29,412 bases of DNA, taken from positions 1-29,412 of the forward strand of contig CDRNVI010000068.1 in NCBI GenBank assembly GCA_977017575.1. The letters run 5' to 3'. Position numbers and translations under genes: made by a program. This document shows positions 25,417 through 29,412 of the stretch, piece after piece (positions within the stretch are counted from its first letter, which is position 1; each line of letters starts with the position of its first letter). The notes beneath the pieces are model-generated. The model ran no database searches and was not told the DNA's origin. It worked only from the letters and a program-made list of their open reading frames with translations. This DNA is from Paramoeba atlantica. Lineage: Eukaryota > Discosea.

Positions 25417-27161
25417 ATGCCAAACCCAACGCCCCAAGAGCTCAACCCCCCCACTACCCCATCCCAAACCGAAATTTCCACAAATCCACTCCGCAACCCT
25501 CCAAAAATGGATCTTCCCCCCTCTCCCCCACCCTCTTCTTCTTCTGTTTCTGCTTCCGAGGCCGCCAACACCGCCAAGGCCCTCGGCAACCAATGCTACC
25601 ACTCCGGGCACTACCCCGAAGCCCTCACGCACTACTCCCGCGCGATCCAACTCGATCCCACCCACCTAAGCGCCTATCTCAACCGCGCCCTCATGCACTT
25701 AAAGCTGGAGTGTCCCGGGGCCGCGCTCTCCGATGCGGAGGCCGCGCTGGCCTTAGATTACACTTCGGCCAAAGCGCACTACCGAAAAGGCTACGCCCAT
25801 TACCTGCTGGGGCATTACAAGAGCGCGCTGCCGGCGTTTGCCGCGGCGGTTCGTATAGAAACGCAAGAAGAAAATAAGAATAAGGATAATAAGAATAAGG
25901 ATAACCATAATAAGAATAAGGATAATAAGAATAAGGATAACCATAATAAGAATAAGGATAAGACGAATAAGAATAGGAATAGGAATAGGAATAAAGAAGC
26001 CTCGCAGATGTATGACCTCTGCGAAAAGGAACTGGCCCGGGCCAACTTCCTTAAAGCGATTGCGCTCCCCGAGCGTGCCCGCCCCTATGAGGTGGTGCAG
26101 TGGCAGGGGATTGAAATCGGGGAGGGGTCCACGGACTATACCGGTCCCCGATGGGAGCAGGAGGAGCCCATCCCCTCGAAAACGTTCCTCCACCAAATGA
26201 TGGAGGGCTTCTCCCTGGGCCGGTTGCTCCACAAAAGGTACGCGATCCGGATTTTACTCGAGGCCCGGAAACTTTTCGCGGCCTGTGAAAACATTCACCG
26301 GGTGGATCGACCCGTAGGGGAACACATTACGGTCTGCGGGGACATCCACGGGCAGTACTTTGATTTAGCCAACCTTTTTACCCTCAACGGGTTCCCCGAG
26401 GGGGTCTCCAACCCCTACCTGTTTAACGGGGACCTGGTGGATCGCGGGAGCTACGGCGTGGAGTGTCTGCTCACGCTGTGCGCGGTGAAGCTCCACGACC
26501 CGGCCGCGGTGTTCCTTAGCCGCGGCAACCATGAGGGGCTCAACCTCAACAAGGTCTATGGGTTCGAGGGGGAGGCGAAGGCGAAATACGGGGAGGGGTT
26601 CTACGAACTCGCCCACGATGTGTTTCGCGCCCTCCCGCTGGGGCATGTGTTAGGCACGAAAGTGTTTATCACCCACGGGGGGCTGTTCGCCCAGGATGGG
26701 GTCACGGTGGAGGGGTTGAACCAACTCAACCGCTGCCGGGATATCCCCGAGGAGGGGTTGATGTGTGAGATGCTGTGGAGTGACCCGCAGGAGGGGGAGG
26801 GGAGAGCGCCGAATAAACGGGGCGTAGGGGTGGCGTTTGGCCCGGATGTCACCGATGGCTTTTTAAAACACAACGGGTTCAATTTGTTGATTCGTTCCCA
26901 TGAGGTGAAACCGGAGGGGTATGTGGTGGAGCACGGGGGGAAGTGTGTGACGGTGTTCAGTGCGCCGAATTATTGCGACCAACTGGGCAATAAAGGGGCG
27001 TTTATTCGCATGACGCGGGGTGAGAAGAGGAGGGGGGAGAAGACCGGGGCAGAGGAAGGGGAAGAAGAGGAACGGAGTACTGGATTCCCGCGTTTACGAG
27101 CTTTACGCACGTGCCGCATCCGGGGGTTAAAGCGATGCAATATTCTCCGTATATGATATAG
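25417..27161 (+). CDS. PPP5C: Serine/threonine protein phosphatase 5 (TPR + PPP catalytic domain)
   Basis: ATG at 25417. A Pro-rich N-terminus (~45 residues) is followed by three TPRs (AKALGNQCYHSGHYPEALTH... to ~150), the docking module for the Hsp90 C-terminus. An unusual Asn/Lys/Asp repeat (~151-194) fills the linker. The PPP catalytic domain carries all metal ligands: GDIHGQ (~308), GDLVDRG (~338), RGNHE (~369), THGG (~419) and RSHEV; SAPNYC is also present. The frame through GAFIRM then runs into charged nonsense and stops at 27156. The canonical C-terminus (FTSFTHVPHPGVKAMQY, the family's VPHP...V-K-x-M motif of the autoinhibitory helix) is present in a different frame ending at TAG 27159-27161. 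A short intron with donor GTGAGA at 27020, or a frame-changing indel, must lie between. I give the end at 27161 on that basis. G+C is high. The enzyme dephosphorylates chaperone clients. Confidence 0.88.
25868..25999 (+). repeat. In-frame AATAAG/AAGGAT simple repeat within the PP5 linker
   Basis: About 130 bases of AATAAG, AAGGAT and AACCAT units. A higher-order unit of 36 bases (encoding NKNKDNKNKDNH) is repeated twice, with partial copies and a final AATAGG run. It lies between the TPR and catalytic domains and encodes Asn, Lys and Asp almost exclusively, whereas the flanking codons are GC-rich. It is probably length-variable between strains. Confidence 0.9.
27020..27069 (+). other. Candidate short intron in the PP5 gene
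   Basis: The donor GTGAGAAG (27020) matches the consensus. Rejoining the conserved C-terminal frame needs an acceptor in one phase only. AG at 27068-27069 (50-base intron) and AG at 27053-27054 (35-base intron) both fit; the prettier CAG at 27050-27052 does not change the frame. The 50-base version gives the C-terminus closest to the family's length. Both candidates are purine-rich and lack a pyrimidine tract, so an ordinary frameshift (sequence error or mutation) remains possible. Confidence 0.45.
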
Positions 27162-27308
27162 CGTAAGGAAGCAGCGCAGGGTTGGTGCGGTAACGATCAA
27201 ACTAATATTATCGTTCGTACTACTGAACTGGAAACATTTTAGTAAATGGAAGAATGCAGAAACTGAAATGATATTGAAACAATGTCGCAATAGTTTGCAC
27301 CTTTATTG

Positions 27309-28241
27309 CGGTGGTTGTAAAACTACCGCTCTACACTCGATTATTGAAAAAAAAGTGAACAAAACAGTGAAAATATAAAGAGGAACACAGTAATATAATA
27401 GAAGAAAAAAATATAAAAGGGGGCTCCGGTGGTCAAAACTGAAAAAAAAATTTGAAAAAAATGGGGGGTCCATGGGGGGGGTCCAGGGGGGGGTCCAGGG
27501 GGGGGGTCCAGGGGGGGGGTCCAGGGGGGGGGTCCAGGGGGGGGGGCATGGTCGATCAAATTTTTCGAAAAAATTAGTTTTCGAAAAAAACCGCAGAAAG
27601 GGTAGCCGGGGTCTTGGCGCGCATTTTCCACCCCCTACCCGGGGGTGACCCCCCGCGTATCCGCAGGACGGGTCCGCCAAGTTCGGATTTTTTCGGAAAA
27701 TTTTTTCGAAAAAAATTCAACTTGGCGAAAAAAATGACAAAAAAAATATTTTTCCAAAATCGTTTCCCCTATTGTATTTTGATAGTTTGGGACCTACACT
27801 AGCTTTCTACGCAGTTGTTTTCGCAAGGTATCACTTCTTCGAACTGTGGTGCGCCCCTCAAAATGACCCACTTTTGACTAAAAAAGGTGAAAAAGTATTT
27901 TTCGGACCTAAAGGGGCATTTTTGTGTCGAAAGAATGGTATGGTTGGAGTCGTATTCTCTACCCAATACGTTCGGTAGGCTTTCATTCATGCCTGCGAGT
28001 GATTTCCCACGCGCAAATGTCGGATTTAGTGCTCTGAGAGCAAAAATATGCGAAAATGACCCCATTTGTACCCGAAATTCGGCTATTTTTGGCTATAATC
28101 TTTCCGTTTTCCAGGCTAAATTTTCTTTTTTAGGCTCTTCGTTAAACGCGGCGGTAGTTTTCAACGCGAAGCGCGCAGCATGAGTGACTTCTAAGTTGAA
28201 AGCAACCACCGCGTTTAACGAAGAGCCTAAAAAAGAAAATT
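27309..28241 (-). mobile_element. Hairpin-capped repeat element, copy 2 (~933 bp, inverted)
   Basis: This is the reverse complement of the element at 18668-19564, with the long hairpin at its right (28119-28241) and the short one at its left (27309-27328). The hairpin arms here extend to AATT on both sides, slightly beyond those of copy 1. The extra length comes mainly from a larger G-rich array (27466-27548). The + strand frames here are non-coding. The element abuts the broken LRR paralogue on its right. The two copies' long hairpins face away from each other, bounding a 9.6-kb segment that contains Hsp110 and PP5. Confidence 0.75.
27466..27548. repeat. G-rich array of GGTCCA units in element copy 2
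   Basis: About six units of GGTCCA(T/G) followed by 7-10 G. Copy 1 has only two or three. The G-runs could fold as a quadruplex, and their lengths are likely to be sequencing-error-prone. Confidence 0.8.
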
Positions 28242-28339
28242 ATAATTACGATATACCTTTAGATTTGAGATATTCCTTTTATTGCTTCAGTATTCAGCTT
28301 ATGATTGCGATATTTCGGGGGATCAGCCACCAGGTTCTA

Positions 28340-29000
28340 TCTCGTGATGGCGTATCTCAACTAAGTAAAGTACGGGGAGCGATTTTACCACAGGAATACA
28401 CGCTGTCCCGATTTGTTAGTAGTCTAACGGAGAAGGATGCGTCATGGAGTGATCGAATACCGGCATGCGAAACACGTCGAATGCGATTCCCATAGGCAAA
28501 TAGTTTCTTTAGAATGGAATATATGAACATTCGATTCGACAATGTTCGATTCGATGGGATATTCGATTCATCACGCCCTGACTATCTGTCCTTAGAAGGG
28601 TCACTCTTGTGGGAACGTATCCCCAGACGCTGATTTCATTTCAAGCCTCTTCGCAGCGTTTGATAGGCCCAGTCGCACTTTCTCTATTACCACCTCTGCT
28701 TCGGAGGTTTAATCATTAGTCTCAATGCGTTCAACGGGGAATTGGGCTTGACTCACTTACCCTGTAAGATTGAAGTAATTATCTTGAACGGAAATCAATT
28801 TACGGGGGAAATTGATCTTACATCTCTTCCCGCATCAATACAAATAATAAACCTTGCCCGTAATCAACTGTGCGGAAACCTGGACCTGTCCAAACTCCCT
28901 GCTAACTTAATTCAGCTGGTTCTTTCTGAGAATATGTTTGATATTCCGGCGTTCTGTGCTGAAAATGTCGAGCTGCGGAGTATTCCCCAAATGTTCTAAA
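28340..29000 (+). pseudogene. Broken LRR gene, paralogue of 3242-4132
   Basis: The first part (28346-28495) reads SQLSKVRGAILPQEYTLSRF and then IPACETRRMRFP before a stop. This aligns with KVRGARLPQEYELAQLV and TPACEWDGVAC of the intact gene, but the cap loses its W-D-G-V-x-C. A middle stretch (28496-28690) still shows traces in other frames (ECDSHRQIVSLEWN; LEGSLLWERIP, matching LSGAMHWDSLP). From ~28715 an open frame resumes with LNAFNGELGLTHLP and three LRRs (EVIILNGNQFTGEIDLTSLP; INLARNQLCGNLDLSKLP; LVLSENMF), and ends at TAA 28998-29000. At least two frame changes and one stop separate the parts, and several repeats are lost. Its 5' end runs directly into element copy 2, whose insertion may have removed the start. 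Confidence 0.75.
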
Positions 29001-29412
29001 CAGTACTATGAGGGGGGCCACCGCCAAAGCGGCACTATTCTGCCATATTCTGCCGATGGCAGGGGTTTCGTCCTTTGGAGGCGTACTTTATTTTCGGAAC
29101 CGGCCCCCGCGCCGCGAAGCGTCGCGCTTTTTTTTTGGTCAGAAGCTTTCTTTCCTTTGGCGGTTATATAGCAGTGGTTACTAGCGGCTACTCTGTATAT
29201 AGCGACTACTATTAGTTTTGAATGCATATGTATACATGTACATGTGAGGGGCTGCGGGTGGGGATTCGCTGCGGTCTCGGTGCGGCGTACGCACTTATCT
29301 CAGTGCAAGAACAGAAAGTGTGGAATGGGTGGGGGGTGGGGGCAGGGGCGTAGAAGGCGAAGGCGAGGCTACATGATTGGGTCCATTTTTGGAGAGGAAA
29401 TCTCAATGAAAT
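29001..29412. other. Right-edge intergenic DNA with an inverted repeat
   Basis: ACCGCCAAAG (29020-29029) and CTTTGGCGGT (29155-29164) form a perfect 10-bp inverted repeat 125 bases apart, enclosing a GC-rich segment with its own small hairpin (GCGCCGCGAAGCGTCGCGC). This might be a small element, but no target duplication is seen. The rest to the window edge is G-rich with no supported gene. Confidence 0.4.

Noticed and set aside
25753-26232. 159-codon minus-strand frame over PP5 with a long Ile/Leu-rich 'membrane' stretch
   Set aside because: The hydrophobic run is the antisense of the AATAAG simple repeat; not a real membrane protein.
27020-27052. 33-base intron in PP5 ending at the best-looking acceptor (CAG, 27050-27052)
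   Set aside because: Its length is a multiple of three, so it would not restore the conserved C-terminal frame.

Overview
This window looks like nuclear DNA of a unicellular eukaryote with few introns. Most of the large genes are single uninterrupted frames in the standard code. They encode purely eukaryotic proteins: a U2 snRNP A' protein, a ZRANB3/SMARCAL1-type remodeller, Hsp110 and protein phosphatase 5. No rRNA, tRNA, CRISPR array, bacterial operon or Shine-Dalgarno signal is visible. I cannot name the lineage. Three features are suggestive only: all intact genes lie on the + strand, introns are rare, and a fossil tyrosine-recombinase retroelement is present. The same-strand layout and a VIPER-like domain order would suit a kinetoplastid relative, but intergenic gaps of several kb and a probable cis-intron in the PP5 gene argue against a typical trypanosomatid.

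Layout, left to right. 1-270: purine-rich DNA with a 40-bp minisatellite. 665-1441: U2A'. 2.0-2.5 kb: a SIN3-like remnant on the minus strand. 3242-4132: a leucine-rich-repeat gene that has no ATG and sits behind a good splice acceptor; its 3' end carries a 110-bp tandem duplication. 4.2-10.3 kb: a graveyard of decayed mobile elements, mostly on the minus strand: a tyrosine-recombinase retroelement fossil, an unassigned relic, and a degenerate DDE-like transposase. 10.08-11.46 kb: a nearly perfect tandem duplication of about 690 bp. 12001-12915: a putative secreted protein of unknown function. 13524-17606: the SNF2 remodeller with a GRF zinc finger.

17.8-21.2 kb is a second accessory region. 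It holds a DEAD-box helicase fragment, a hairpin-capped repeat element of about 900 bp, a small TA-flanked inverted-repeat element next to it, coding-like minus-strand frames between AT-rich palindromic arrays, and an unidentified gene remnant. 22239-24977 is Hsp110. 25417-27161 is PP5, with a simple-repeat linker and a C-terminus in a different frame that implies a short intron or an indel. 27309-28241 is a second, inverted copy of the 900-bp element. 28340-29000 is a broken paralogue of the first LRR gene.

The host genes are unrelated housekeeping functions: splicing (U2A'), replication-fork repair (ZRANB3-like), and the chaperone system (Hsp110; PP5 is a known Hsp90/Hsp70-associated phosphatase). 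Hsp110 and PP5 are neighbours and both serve the chaperone machinery, but nothing shows that they are co-regulated. The least explained items are the paired hairpin-capped elements, the palindrome-flanked coding-like frame at 20.1-20.5 kb, and the start of the LRR gene.
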